Below, piece by piece: positions 48,729-61,320 of a DNA stretch of 64,000 bases (positions within the stretch are counted from its first letter, which is position 1; every line of letters begins with the position of its first letter). A model generated the notes under the pieces. It did not search any database. It was not told the origin of the DNA and worked only from the letters and a program-made list of their open reading frames with translations. Source of the DNA: Fulvia fulva (taxonomy: Eukaryota; Ascomycota; Dothideomycetes; Mycosphaerellales; Mycosphaerellaceae); contig NC_063017.1 of assembly GCF_020509005.1 (NCBI RefSeq), positions 1,860,001 to 1,924,000 on the forward strand, in the 5' to 3' direction. Both the position numbers and the translations under genes were made by a program.

Positions 48729-49769
48729 TCAGGCGACAGCCGTCTTCCCCTTCCCACCACTACTGATCAGATCCAAAAAGCCGTGCTTGCTCATCTTATT
48801 AACCCTCTCCTCTCTCTTCTGCATCCCCACCACACCCTGCGCCCTCGCCTCCCTCGCCGCCTCCTCGGCCTTAACCTGCGCCGCCCTCACAGCATTAAAC
48901 AAATGTATCACACCCCTCTGCGCCGTCTTCTTCAACCTCTTCTCCTCCTCCAGCAACTTGCCCGTATCCACATCCGGCGTCTGGAGTCCTAGCACGTCTT
49001 TAACCCGTCCTTTCTCGCTGGCTGCTCGTTTCTCGGCTCGTATTTGAGCGCGGGCTTTTGCTTCGAGTTTGCTGTCGGCGAGGGAGCGGTTGGCTTCGGA
49101 GGCGGACTTGGAGCGGGAGAGGACGGGGTCGGAGCGTTTGGAGGTGGTGAGTTTGGTGTCGAGGATACGGGAGATGCTTGTTGCGAAGGCGGAGGGGTCG
49201 TTGCGCTTCTTCTTGCTTCGGTGGGCTTGGTTCGAGGTTATTGATGCTTCTGGTTCGGAGGGGTGGTCTTCGTCGTCGTCTGAGCCGGAGTCGTCTGAGA
49301 CCCCGTCTAGACCTGGCTCGTCGTTGTCGTCTTCTTCGTCGCTTTCTTCGTCCGCGTTGGGGAGGCCGTTGACGATGTTGGAGACTGTGTTGTCTTCGAG
49401 ATCGCCGTCTGTTGCTTCGTCTTCCTCTTCCCTGCCGTCTGCTGAGCTCTCCTCTGTTGTCTTTGCGATCACCAGTGGCTTTGGCTGCTTGAGAATCGGC
49501 TTCGGCCGTTGTACAGCCTTGACCTCAGCATTGGGTCCTGTCGCAGAGTTCGCGGAGAGCTTCAGAGTACGCTTGGGCTCATCTTTGCTTCGTTGAGGCG
49601 CATCAGATGCTCTGGGCTGCTGTGCAGGTCCATCCTCATCATCGCTCTCGTCGTCTGAGGAATGGTAGTTTTTCTGCTTCTTGAAGTTCCGCACTTTCTT
49701 CTTCGGCCGTCGCACTTCGTCTTCGACTCGTCTGCGCTTTGTCGCGACTGGTGTAAGTTTCGACGGCAT
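48729..49769 (-). CDS. RRP15: Ribosomal RNA-processing protein RRP15
   Basis: An intronless frame of 346 residues. The first half is acidic and Ser-rich with basic patches (RRPKKKVRNFKKQK), and the RRP15 domain occupies the C-terminal part: DPSAFATSISRILDTKL, SDPVLSRSK, KARAQIRAEKRAASEKGRV, EKRLKKTAQRGVIHLFNAVRAAQ and NKMSKHGFLDLI. RRP15 acts in the nucleolus in 27S pre-rRNA processing and 60S subunit assembly. Converges with the binding-protein-like gene. Confidence 0.92.
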   Translation of the reverse strand: MPSKLTPVATKRRRVEDEVRRPKKKVRNFKKQKNYHSSDDESDDEDGPAQQPRASDAPQRSKDEPKRTLKLSANSATGPNAEVKAVQRPKPILKQPKPLVIAKTTEESSADGREEEDEATDGDLEDNTVSNIVNGLPNADEESDEEDDNDEPGLDGVSDDSGSDDDEDHPSEPEASITSNQAHRSKKKRNDPSAFATSISRILDTKLTTSKRSDPVLSRSKSASEANRSLADSKLEAKARAQIRAEKRAASEKGRVKDVLGLQTPDVDTGKLLEEEKRLKKTAQRGVIHLFNAVRAAQVKAEEAAREARAQGVVGMQKREERVNKMSKHGFLDLISSGGKGKTAVA

Positions 49770-49980
49770 TTTTCGTGTTGTGGATAAGGGGTGATCGATG
49801 CGATCGATCGTCGCAGAAAATGTTCTGAGATGGCCATCACAAGCGTCGGCAAAATGATGCCGAACACCGACGTCGAAGCGGCAGCCTGCAGGAGCTTTTT
49901 ATGACGTGCAGCTGGACATGAATGGAGCATTGTTTCTTCTGCTTGCACTTTGTCTTTCACATTGAGATCCCACTTCAACA

Positions 49981-51733
49981 ATGCCTCCTATCAATCGCTG
50001 TGTACCCGCCCTCAGGCGGCTCCGCCTAGCCAACAGCAACCTTCAGCAATCCTCACACCTTCGACTCCAAGCCGCACGATCTGCTGCTCAACCACTGCAG
50101 CGAAGATGGCAACATGCCGAGGCCACCACCAGCGCGCAACAGTTTGGCAATCAAGATCCTCCTCCGTCGAGATCTGGCCTTAGTCAGAAGAAAATCAAGA
50201 CCACTGCCGAATCGTATCCCGACATCAAGCGAGACCCTCGCTTCAAAGAGATAACGAAGGACGATGTGGACTTCTTCAGAGACGTACTGGGTGCAGACAA
50301 TGCCATCATTGATGGACTCAGTCAGGACGCGAGCAGTGATCTGGAGGGCTACAACGCAGACTGGATGCGCAAGTACAAGGGACAGACACGGCTGGTACTG
50401 AAGCCAGCTTCAACGGATCAAGTCAGCAAGATCCTGAAATACTGCAACGATAACTTGATCGCCGTCAACCCGCAAGGTGGAAACACTGGTCTGGTTGGAG
50501 GCTCGGTGCCGGTATTTGATGAAATTGTCATCAACCTTGGCCGCATGAACAAGATCCGGTCATTCGACGATGTATCTGGTATCTTGGTAGCAGACGCTGG
50601 TACGATTCTGGAGGAGGCCGACAATCATCTGGCTGAACACGGCCACATATTCCCGCTGGACCTTGCAGCAAAGGGTACTTGTCAAATCGGTGGCAACGTT
50701 GCAACGAACGCTGGTGGTCTGAGACTGCTGAGATATGGCAGCTTGCACGGCAATGTCCTTGGTCTGGAGGCAGTCCTGCCAGATGGCACCATTGTCGACG
50801 ATCTTGGAAAGCTCCGCAAGAACAACACTGGTTACGATCTCAAACAGCTCTTCATCGGCGGCGAAGGTACGATTGGTATAATCACGGGTGTCTCGATAAT
50901 ATGCCCACAGCGAAGCCCAGCAGTGAACGTGGCATACTTCGGTCTGTCATCCTACGAGAAAGTGCAGGAAGCCTTCAAAGAGGCCAAGAAGCACCTCCAG
51001 GAGATCCTCTCCGCCTTCGAGCTCATGGACGGTGGATCCCAGCAGATCTACAAGCGTGCTGCCGGAGCTAAGCTACCACTCGAGAACGACTATCCATTTT
51101 ACTGCCTGGTCGAAACTTCAGGATCGAACACTGATCATGACAGCGAGAAGTTGAACGCATTTCTTGAGCATGTCATGGGCGAGGGCATCGTGGAGGATGG
51201 TGTGGTAGCAGAAAACGAGACTCAGCTACAAAACCTCTGGATGAACAGAGAAGGAATATCTGAGTCCAGTCAGCACTTTGGAGGCGTGTACAAGTACGAC
51301 CTCTCGATACCTCTCCCTGAGCTGTACAGCATTGTAGAGGAGTGCAGACAACGTTTCCTGGACAACGGCCTGATGAGTCTGGACGATGAGTCCAAGCCAG
51401 TACTGGATGTGATTGGCTACGGACATATGGGCGACCAGAACCTGCATCTGAATGTTTGTGTGAGACGGTACGACAAAGAGGTCGAGAAATTCATTGAGCC
51501 GTGGGTTTACGAGTGGATCCAGAAGAGAAGCGGAAGCATCTCTGCAGAGCACGGCCTTGGCCTTGCAAAGAAGAACTACATCGGATGCAGCAGGAGTGAA
51601 AATATGATCAAGCTGATGGGCCAGATCAAGAAATTGTACGACCCAGTAAGTATTGGCACGTCTACTGACCTCAAACATGCACGGCTAACTCGCAATACAG
51701 AACGGCATCATGAACCCATACAAGTACATATAG
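49981..51733 (+). CDS. DLD2: Mitochondrial D-2-hydroxyacid dehydrogenase (DLD2 / D2HGDH type)
   Basis: Exons 49981-51645 and 51701-51733 with a 55-bp intron (565 aa). A basic presequence suggests mitochondria. The FAD_binding_4 domain shows [67 protein letters not shown] and the C-terminal FAD-oxidase block [16 protein letters not shown] then [13 protein letters not shown]; the last exon adds [10 protein letters not shown]. The family oxidises D-2-hydroxyglutarate or D-lactate. Length and block order fit D2HGDH/DLD2 better than the shorter DLD1. Confidence 0.92.
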
Positions 51734-51766
51734 CGAGCCGACACGTCTCAACATCACTGTACAGTA

Positions 51767-53111
51767 TCAATCAAGCATGATGGCTTCTTCCTCACTGCCG
51801 CCTCCGGGCGCGCCAGCTGCCTCTAGCTCAGCGAGTCTAACCTTCAACCAAGCCGCGAAGGCCGCCAACAGTTTGTCGTGCCGCCAACGCTCGCAGAACG
51901 CTAACAGCGCAGTGTCATGGGCTTTCTCATCTGCACCAGTCACTCGGAACAACTTCGCCAGGTCGACCGGGCACAGATACGGCGGTTGTCCAGCATCCTC
52001 TGTCAAACCAGATGTTCCTTGCATCACGCAAGCATAGTAAACGCAATGATCCATTCCAAAACAATGACCGAGCTCATGGGACGCCGTCTTGCAGACTCTC
52101 CCAAGCCAAAGGTTGGACAGTTGAACAAGATCCTTCCGCACGGCAAGATGCTGCAGAGCATCGACGGCAGAGTGCATGGCAGACTTGGATCTATCGGACG
52201 GGCTCGCATATCTGATGACCTTGGCTTCGTTCTTCTGTCGGCCGGCGTCTGGCTCTGACTCACGACAATTGTCGTCCACGAACTTCCTGCAATGACTTGC
52301 TGGCCAGGCATGCTCTGTTTTCGATCTCCTGCTGAGCGTCCAAGGCTGGATTATACCGTGCCGTTGACACAACTGCCACACGACTCCCACCATACGCTCT
52401 TCCGCAGCAGAAGTCATCCTCCTCATCCTCGTACAGGTCGTGATCCACGATCATGAGCAGAGCGTGGGCGTCCTTGGGGAGAATGGAGATGGCAGCATCC
52501 AAGATATCATCCAGGTTCAGCTGCGCACCCAAGATCCTATCTGGCGACGGACGTACGCGCACACCAACGGTTTCGGCGCCGAGGAACAACCCTACACGAG
52601 CTGGCGCATTCTCATCGCCGATCGTGTTCTCCCATCTGGTTAACGACAACGCGGGTTTCTCCAGGATTTTGACGGGCATGCCATGGTAGAATGCGGAGAG
52701 ATAGTCCAGGATATCATCAGTCTTTGGAGATGGGATCGTGCTCGCATGACTTCGCCCAGGTCCCTTAATCGGCTTCAGATTAGGAGTTGGCAAGCACTCG
52801 CTCACACCGGGAGACAGTCTTGGCGTCGGCACCACGTATATGGCCCTCCTTTTTGCTGTGTAGAAACCGGTGCAGCCAGACCATGACTTCACATCCTGTC
52901 GCTCATACTTAGGATCAAACGACAATTCGTCGCCTGGCAACACGAGTGGTCCTGGAAACGTGCTCGGCTTAACGTCGAGCTGTTCCGCGCCAGGACCGCT
53001 TCCGAGTCGTGTTGCATTAGCACGCTCGCGCACTGTAGGTCGCCTGTAACCCACGCTCGCTGCGTGCTCTGATGGCTCGAAGGTCAAGTCGGCGTGCTTG
53101 CAGGCGGGCAT
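51767..53111 (-). CDS. Archaemetzincin-type metalloprotease with frameshift
   Basis: The C-terminal frame carries the archaemetzincin zinc motif [12 protein letters not shown] with the following Cys-rich stretch (YYACVMQG, then [10 protein letters not shown]). The N-terminal frame carries [12 protein letters not shown] and IYVVPTPRL and later [12 protein letters not shown] and [22 protein letters not shown]. The frames meet at a T4 run at 52318-52321 (A4 in the gene), so a one-base indel there explains the break; downstream EHAWPASHC matches the family. The N-terminal start [13 protein letters not shown] is chosen at 53111 over an upstream Met at 53132. Function in fungi is little known. Confidence 0.78.
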
Positions 53112-53509
53112 TGTCGAGGTTGCAGGGCGCAAGCCGCCAGCTGGGGCATCGGCTTCCTCTTATACTCACCTCCAGCCCGTCTCCAGGCAGCAACGTGGTC
53201 CGTGCACAAAAATGCTGTGCCGCGATCCGGCATGGCCTCAGGATCGTGATGTCGTGCCTCGATCTCTCAACCAATATCGAACTTCATGAGTCCTTGACTT
53301 CTCAAAGCATTGCCGGCCCTCTTACACCAGTTCAGCTTGGCTTCATCGCCCTGACGCGCATACCATCGCGACGCCAACTAAAGGGGAGCGACTGCACACA
53401 TCATGCCAGTGTATCCGCTGGAGAGCAGCGCCACATACGCCATGCACAAGTTATCCGCACACTCCTGCGCGTTCTTCGTCAGTGTTTTGACGCCGAGGCC
53501 GCAGAAGTC
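53112..53509. other. Intergenic
   Basis: No gene or distinct signal supported. Confidence 0.35.
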
Positions 53510-54889
53510 CTACTCGTGAGGGTAAGCCTTCTTGCCCACGGCTATCCGGATGTCAAGGTGCATCGTTCGCAATCTCAGCAGGCACATCCAGTAGTATGCT
53601 GTGTGCAATGCGGTGTAGATGTTGTCGAATTGCAAAGAGTGGGAGAACACATCGTCACTGTCCTTGTGCTTAGTCGACCCATCGATGGGTACAGTGTGAT
53701 AAGCTGGACCCTCAGACTCCTGATACATCTCTTTGAGAGCACAGTGCAGATCGCCTTCTGCAGCCACGAGCTCTTCCAGGGCATCCGCCGTCTCTGCCAT
53801 GGTGGCCTTCCGACCTCGCAAGCGCACTGCTTCACCATGTTGCAGTACTGCCAGGACATGATAATAAATGCAGTCCATTGGTGACTGATCCTCCATCTCA
53901 TCAACTTCACGGACCGCAATACTCTCCCTGCCAGCCTGACCACCAAGATCGACTAGTCCATTCCATAGTCCAAATGGAACCTTCACCATCTTCGAGAGAA
54001 TCCACCCCGCTTGCTCCGCTCCCCTCCTATGCTGATCAGTACTCACCGCCTTCATGATCGCTTTCAGCCCCGCCATATGCTCTTTCCAGTCTGAGAAGTT
54101 CTCAGAGATACATTCGAACATCTCAGCACATTGAAGTATGTGCACCACAGTCATGAAATAGAACGGATTCGGAGCAGCAGAAATCGTGGCTAGTTCCCTT
54201 CGGGGCGACTTGACAGTAAGCGTATACCGCACTTTCGCCTATCGGAGCAAGGCATCATTCTTCGAAGCGGCACCGGTGACGAGAAACGAGATGGTGGCGA
54301 TTCCAAGCGCGACACTCCGACCATACGTTGCGATCTCAAGGCAACTGGCTTGACAGGCGTAGTCCGGACCAATCTTGCCTCGGTAAACCTGGTAATAGTA
54401 AGGTTGGATGCCGAGTCGTTGGAATTCGGGACTGTGAAAGTCACTGGGCTGGACGAGGGCCCGTATGAAGGCTTTGCGGTCGCGGTTGATTCTGGCCTGT
54501 TGAGCCTTGGTCTTACTGCCGTGTCTGCTTTGATAGCCGGAATCTGTGCTGGTTGGGGATTCCTGTTGGTCATTGGGGTCTACTTCTGTATCTCCCAGTG
54601 GCAGTCCGGCTATTGCCAGAGTCCGTCTTTGCATCATGGAGCATATACTGGATGCCGTGTGTGGACTAATAGCGGGATGTTGAGGGAAGAGGGGTGTCCA
54701 GGCGCGAAGGGAACCACAACATGGCGAGTCGGTACCAATCCTGAAGGATGGTCGTTTCCATCCAGCGCCCGTTGCGTGGCGATCCTGCAGGATCGCCACT
54801 AAGCCAATGGGCATTGACTGATAGCTTGGCGGAAGCTCCAATTGCTTGGCGACTAAGGTAGGCCGGAACATGTGGATTCTCGAATACAT
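53510..54889 (-). pseudogene. Decayed fungal C6-type regulator without zinc cluster
   Basis: Two stretches in the same frame are separated by TAG at 54239-54241: the upstream part ends SKNDALLR and the downstream part starts AKVRYTLTVKSPRREL. Together they resemble the fungal transcription-factor regulatory domain (ACQASCLEIATYGRSVALGIATIS, then FYFMTVVHILQCAEMF, DWKEHMAGLKAIM). No Zn2Cys6 cluster or clean start is visible upstream, only weak frames. A basic helix-rich linker (KTKAQQARINRDRK) precedes the domain. I treat it as a remnant; the TAG could instead be part of an intron I failed to place. Confidence 0.5.
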
Positions 54890-55090
54890 CGAAGCAGGAC
54901 CAAGCTGGATACAATACCCTCTTTCTTCACGATATCAAGACGAACGAGAGTCAGGACCTTGAATCGTGTTGTGAGGAGCCAAGACTTATGCCTTGCGCGA
55001 CTACCGCCTTCGCGACTCGGCAGCAAGCACGGCGATTGTGTTCAATGCAGGTGAAGAGAGCTGCGCTGCACAGTTGGCGCACGATCAACA
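54890..55090. other. Intergenic
   Basis: Nothing distinct seen. Confidence 0.3.
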
Positions 55091-55400
55091 ATCAGCGTAC
55101 GCATCAAGTGACGCACGCATGTCATGCCATACTTCGAATCGCGTGTTCGCGTTGTGAACACTAGGGAACCGAGGAGGGTCGAAGACAGCTAGGTCATGCG
55201 CACACAGCCTACCACGGATGTACGCATCTGGTAAAGTGCGCAATAGATGCCATTCACACGGCCATGAGTTGTTATCGTGAACACTGCGCAATGAGGTAGA
55301 ATCGACAATAGTGGTGTGGAATCATTCACGCAGAATACTTAATGGATGAACGCATCAGCTGACATACTCCGGGCTGAAATGTAGCATTGTGAACACTGTA
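55091..55400. repeat. Degenerate tandem repeat, about 120 bp, 3 copies
   Basis: ACGCATC recurs at 55099, 55222 and 55350, and GTGAACACT at 55154, 55277 and 55389, so the unit is about 112-128 bp with much divergence. It directly borders the RIP-altered block. Confidence 0.65.
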
Positions 55401-55414
55401 AACTCGAGGAGGGT

Positions 55415-58400
55415 ACTCGATAAGTACCCCCTTGTCGCTGCCTTACGGTACTCCCTCTAAGCGCCTAGTTACTAATCTACCTAGCAAGTTTAACTTATAC
55501 GACCTTCTAAACGACGACGAGATCTAAGACGAGAACGGCGTTACTATAGCGGTAGTCGACTACGACGACGACGACGGCGCGACCGAGGAAGGTGAGGCCG
55601 AGGATATATAATAAGTCGCGAAAACCCTCCGAATTCCCGCGAACGACCTCCTTTAACTCGATATCGACTAGCTCGTTAAGCTCCTAGTAGAGCCCGAGAT
55701 CGCCGCGGCTATCTACTTTATCCTACGACGCGCCGAGTAAGAGTATAGGAACGTAATATAGATAGCGACTATCCTCTACGAGTAGTTAGGTAAAGTAGGG
55801 TAAGAGCTTAGGAGATAGAAGAGTTACGACTAATAGATACGTAATAAATACGACACCCTAGTTAAGGACCGCGACACGCTAAAGGTATAGAAGGATAATG
55901 CTACTAAGTACCGCGACGCTTATTAGAAGAACCTTAGTACGGTACGAGGAGAAATAGATTAGGCCAAGCAATAGCTTATCTAGGTTTAGTAGGAACTCGA
56001 TAACCTAAAGGCCCGACCTAAGGTATTATCGAATATAGTAATGTCCGTAGAGATTAGTACACTTACCGCGAAGAACGACACCCTAAGGAAGTAAGCTAAG
56101 GAGGCACTTTAGTAGTTATCTAATAATAACTCGAAGATTAAGACCCTTAAATTCGATCTCTATACGTATAAGACAGAAGCTTAAACCTACTAGAATGATA
56201 TTAAGTAGCTTAATAAGTCGTAGTAGACTTAAGTAGATAATCTTAAGAAGTAACTCGAAGACCGCCGAGGCCGCTCTCGAGTACGATCCTTACTATCTCG
56301 CGCTATATTATAGCGTCGTACCCTATAGAACGGCCGAACCCTATCTAAGGACAATAATAAGGATAATAATAGAGCTAGTAACAAGGACAAGGAGGACAAG
56401 GTAGCTCGCCGTACTACTAGAAAGAAGGCTAAGAAGTCTATACGTAAGGATAATAGTAACGACTCCGATCTATTATCTAAGGAGTTAGAGGAGAACTCGG
56501 AGTCGGATAGCGATACTCGTACTTATCGCCGCTCTTCTAAGAAGAAGAAGCTAGTCTACGACTTCGAGTCTCTAGTTAAGTACGATCTAGACCTTAGCTA
56601 GCCCTTTAAGACTTAGCGTAGTATAGATAAGCTAGAGAAGTTCGTCGGTACTATCGATAGTAAGCTATCTAGACCCTCTCTCGAGAAGTTCTTCTCCGAG
56701 TTAGAGACTATTATCGACTATACGGTCTTTTACGATAAGAAGGTAGTACTTAAGTTTGTATACGACTTACTAGCCTTACTAGGTAATACTTAGGAACTGG
56801 TTAGACTAAAGATCCCTACTATCTCGGGTAGCCTAACTAGTAGTAAGAAGACGTATAAGGGCATTAACGACCTTATTAAGGAACTCGCTAAGCGATACGG
56901 AGACCGTAACCTAATTAGTAGGGCTCGTAATCGCCTAAGTAACCTTAAGATAGACAATAAGGATAGCTTCTAGACCTTCTTCCCTAAGTAGCGCTAGAAT
57001 ACTAATATCCTAGGCCTTAAGGGTGAAGATGCGATAGATAACCTATAACGTAAGCTAACTATCCGCTATCTTAATAAGTATCTTAAATTCCGTCCCGAAT
57101 CGTTATAAGAGATAATCGATAATCTCTATTAGGTAGATAAGGACTTTAGGATCCTCGACGCTCTCTACCTACGCTCCGAGAAGCTAAAGAATAATAAGAA
57201 GGACGATAAGAAGGACGGCAATAAGGACAATAAGGACGATAAGCTAGGGGGTTTAGGCTCTAATAAGCCGACCCGTAAGGCTTAGTCTACCCGACCTAAA
57301 CTATTTAAGAGTAGCCTTAGTAAGACTATAGACGAAGCTAAGAACACTCGCTATATACGTAAGAGCCTCTATAAGAAGTGTCGTAAGCCTGGTCACCGCC
57401 TATAGTAGCGTACTTACGAGCTGTTCGAGTACGAGATACTAGTACGTCTAGGTACTAATGCTAGCGGTACTACCGTTATACTACCGGCGGAAAATACCTA
57501 GTCTACTACTTAAGCGTAATAACTAGTAGACATAAAAAGGAGAATATAAGACATAACGAAGAGGCACTACTAGTAAAGCCACCCGAAGGGCTTAAGCTAT
57601 TATTATATATTCTTAGGATAGTAGAAATAGAATATAACCCTATTATCGGCTTATACCTCGTAATACTAGGGATAGCTAATAGGCAAAATGCATTTACTTT
57701 CCTTAATAACGGTGCTAATTCTAAGTATATCGACTTCTCCTATACGTAAAAACATAATCTACCCTTAATTAAGCTAAATAACCTACTAGCCCTTAGGTTA
57801 GTAAACGGCTCGATAGCCGCGGAAATAGTAGAATACCGTATAAGTCTAGAACTTATACTCGGCAATAGTTATAAGGAGACTAGAACCTTCTAGGTTATAT
57901 ATCTAGAGTATAATATCGTACTAGATAGGCCCTAGTATAATAAACACTAGCTAGGTATCTACTTTACGTTAGGTACTATAACCCTCGACTTGGAGTACTA
58001 TAAGGAGTATTGCCTATAGGATAGCGAGCTAGTCTAGGTATAGAGTGTCAACGATAAGTAGGAACCGGTAATTACTAAGTAGACCTTCGAACCTGCCCTA
58101 AAGACCCGACTAGCGTATCAAACTACTATCGAAGAAGACGACGATAGAGATTTTGTCTAGACTATAACCTCTAACATAATTATAAAGGAACGCCCGCGAA
58201 CCGCTAAACTATTATTCGAAAAGAAACTAGCTACGCCGACACTACCGGATGTCGACATCTAGGAAATCAGCGCGGAGGCAATTAAGAAGATAGTAAGGCG
58301 GAAAGGAGTAGAGGTATATATAATGTTTATCTTTAGTAAGAACGAGCTATAGTAACCTAGCGATATACGTACTATAGACCTACTTACTACCTACGCTATA

Positions 58401-58670
58401 AGCGCCCGTAATATACGTAATGTAGCGATATAATTACCTAATACCGGCTATATAATGCTTTCTAATAACAAGACTATCGAGCGACTTAATATACGTATAG
58501 CGGCGTTTGTACTAGTAGCGTAACGCATTAGTCCGACTCTCTCTACCTATAAGATGTATATATAAGCCGATATAGGCAAATTTATACGTAAGAAGGAGGA
58601 GACTATCGATCTAAAGGACCACCTTCTCCCTATATATTACGAATTCGCATATTGCTTCTCTAAATAGATA
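55415..58670 (+). mobile_element. RIP-degraded Gypsy retrotransposon, left part
   Basis: Read on the plus strand through many stops, mostly TAG, this gives Gag-like sequence (KTYKGINDLIKELAKRYGD), a charged KNNKKDDKKDGNKDNK linker, a zinc-knuckle core CRKPGHRL, a protease-like segment (NGANSKYIDFSY, YNIVLDRP), and the start of reverse transcriptase (LPIYYEFAYCFSK). Within 57301-57360 there are 11 TA, one CA and no TG dinucleotides, the signature of RIP. No functional frame remains. The element breaks off at a LINE at about 58670. Confidence 0.85.
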
Positions 58671-61320
58671 GATGATTCATTTACCCGTTGTGGTGCCCTC
58701 CGGCCTATACGGGTTTATGTCTATATATACTACTGTATAAGGTAGGAAACCTGTTCCTAGGTAAAAACCTCCTCTCCTTCTCTAATAGCTTCCTTGCCAT
58801 GAGTTCTCAGTTTTCCTTCTATTAGGGTGCACTAGTGTCATAGTGGTTAGCCTCTGACTACCTTGTCTACAACCCTGGAGTTGTCCCCCTCTTCCTGCTC
58901 TCCTCCTCCTTCTTTCTCTCCTCAATCCATCTCTTTGTTTCCCTAGTAAGAGAGAACTGCTCCAAAAATCCTTGGTGGATGATCCACCTTGTAATTCTCT
59001 AGAGGTCTCCCTTATTGCTGATCATGGCTTAGAAGTTTCTGTTCCTTGCCCTTGCCCTCTATTCACCTCTCCCTGTACTCCATTCTTTGTAAACTAGAAT
59101 TCTATGTTCGACATTCTGGGACAGGTAGCCGCATAGGCAACTCTTGTCTTCGATACCTAGGACTTTTCTCTGATGTAGGTATGCCCTGACTCCGATGTGT
59201 CTAGAGCGGATTTGTATTGCTATGCTTGCTTCTGACCTGGTCAGGTCTGAGTACAGTAGGTAGTTGTAGCTACTAAACTGTTAGAGTGCCTTTGGGGTTC
59301 CCGGCCTCTGTGGGGTTCTTGTCCATTTAGTCTTCTAGAGGAGTCCTGCCATCCTTTCAGCTAGAGACTGTTACTTCTTCCCTTGGCTGGCTGCTGATCC
59401 TCTCCCTTAAGCCCTTCTGTCCTGTTCCTGCTAGGCTAGGTGCAGCTGTTCTGTTAGTTCTTTGAACTTCTGTAGGCCCTGCTGCTTCTGTGGGGCTGGA
59501 TTGGGTCTTGCTTGTCTATGCCTTCTTGTGCACTGGCTCCTGATTTTGTTGACTGCCTTCTGGATTACTAGCTAGGCTGGGTATACAGACGTCTTTCCTG
59601 CATACTAGTATCTCAACCCTTGAAGGTAGAGCTTGGCTAGTAGGGAGCTAGACTCCATTTCGACCACCCTTGTTAGAGTTGACTTGTATGCTCTAAGCAC
59701 CTTTTTCAGACAGGAGGCTTAGGCTCTGCTGATAGGATCTGCAATTCTCTTTAGGATCTTGTCTTAGGCTGACCAGATCTGGGCTCTATATAGCATGGCT
59801 GGCTTCACAATGGCCCTGTACATAACCTTTGCTTTCGCAAATGTGGCTCCCTATATGGAGGCTGTAAGCCTATCAATTGATTGCCTATTGTTGTCTGCTC
59901 TTGCCTGTGCTTTCTTGACCTGTGGTCCCTAGCTAAGCTTTGGATCTAGCTATATTCCTAGCACCCATAATTCACTTGAGGGTTCTGTTGTGTGTCCCTG
60001 AATAGTGATTAGGGCTTGCATATTGTGTCTGTTTCTGGCTCTACTGAAGTGGATGAGTTGATACTTCTCTAGGGCAAATCTGGCTCTATGTTTCCTAGCC
60101 CATTCCTCACATTCCTTGTGTTTCTTCTGCAAGATTCTGCAGTTCTCTTCTGTGCTGTCTAACCAGGCTAGGATGTCTGTGTCATCCACAAACCCTGAGG
60201 CTGATGTGTTTCTAGAGTTTAGCTTTGCTAGCAGGTCTGCTATAAAGAGGAGAAACAGGATTGGAGACATTGTTGATCCCTATAGGATTCCTGTCTCTGT
60301 AGGTATGCTGTCAGATTTGTATCTGCCCAGTCTTAGTCTTGTGGTTCTGCCTCTAAGGAAGGACTGGATGAACTGGACTGTCCAGTTAGGGATAGCCTTC
60401 TGTTTCAGGATGTGGATTAGCCTCTGGTGTGAGACATTGTCAAAGGCTCCTGATATGTCTAGTGAGAGGAGTGTGGCTGCTTTGTTGTTCCCAAAGTGCT
60501 ACAGGGTCTTGATCTGCTCTATGATAAGTTCTACAGCTGTTAGTGTTGATCTTTGTTTCCTGCCTCCTATCTGTTCTTCAGGAAGGATTCCATGTTCTTT
60601 AGCTAGGTTTGTCAGCCTTTCTGCTATGATCTTTTCTAGGAGTTTGCCTAGTGTGTTGAGCAAGGCAATAGGTCTGTATGCCTTTAGCTTTGTGTAGTCC
60701 TCTTTCTGTGGTTTTCTCAAGACTACAGTCAGTGACTCCTTGAAGTGTTTAAGGCAGTGTCCTTAGGCCATGCACTGTGAAAAGATGTTTAACAGTGCAG
60801 GGGAGATCTGGTCCTTACATGTCTTGATGAACAAGTTTGGAATCCTATCTGGTCCTAGGGCCTTGTTTCCTGAGAGTCTCTTAATGATGCTCTTGATCTC
60901 TCCCTCTCCTACTGTGCAGGATTGCCCTAGTGGTGTTAGATACACACTGCCCTCCAGATCCTGCAGGTCAGCTTCTACCTATGTGCCAAAGAAATGTTTC
61001 CCCAATGCCTGTGCCTTTCCTGGGAGAGTGTGTTGGATTACTCCTTCCTGGTCTTCAATGTTTGGAAACTGGGGCAGCATGTTTCTGTCCTATGTGGGTT
61101 GTCTTGCCCACTTTACTAGTTTCCACATCTTCTCAGGATTCTGGGTAATGGATCCAACTGTTGACCTCCACTCTAGCATCTTGTCCCTCTTGATCTGGGC
61201 CTTCTTGTCTCTGGTTGCCTGGTTGTATCTGTCCTATGCTTCCTAGGAGTGACTCTGGGTAAGGGCTCTCCTGGCCTGCCTGGCTGCCTTGACCTTCTCT
61301 GAGCATTCCTTTGTCTAGAG
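58671..61320 (-). mobile_element. 5'-truncated LINE retrotransposon (Tad1/I-like), RIP-marked
   Basis: On the minus strand the RT domain is readable across TAG stops: LSGNKALGPDRIPN, KAYRPIALLNTLGKLLEKI, GGRKQRSTLTAVELI, LDISGAFDNVSHQRLI, GFVDDTDILAW with the catalytic DD, and an RT thumb-like region. The endonuclease domain is absent, so the 5' end was lost, as is common for LINEs. Several stops fall where Gln or Trp is expected, always as TAG, which C-to-T change at CpA explains. It carries far more CA and TG than the Gypsy sequence around it, so it was RIPped less, or later. The boundary at 58670 is approximate. Confidence 0.82.
58821..58890 (+). other. tRNA-like relic
   Basis: TAGTGTCATAGTGGTTAGCC resembles the D-arm/A-box region of Asp- or Glu-type tRNAs, and 30 bases later CCTGGAGTTGTCC loosely resembles a T-arm/B box. 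The acceptor stem does not close and the B box is damaged, so this is not a working tRNA. It may be a tRNA-derived SINE fragment or chance. Confidence 0.3.
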
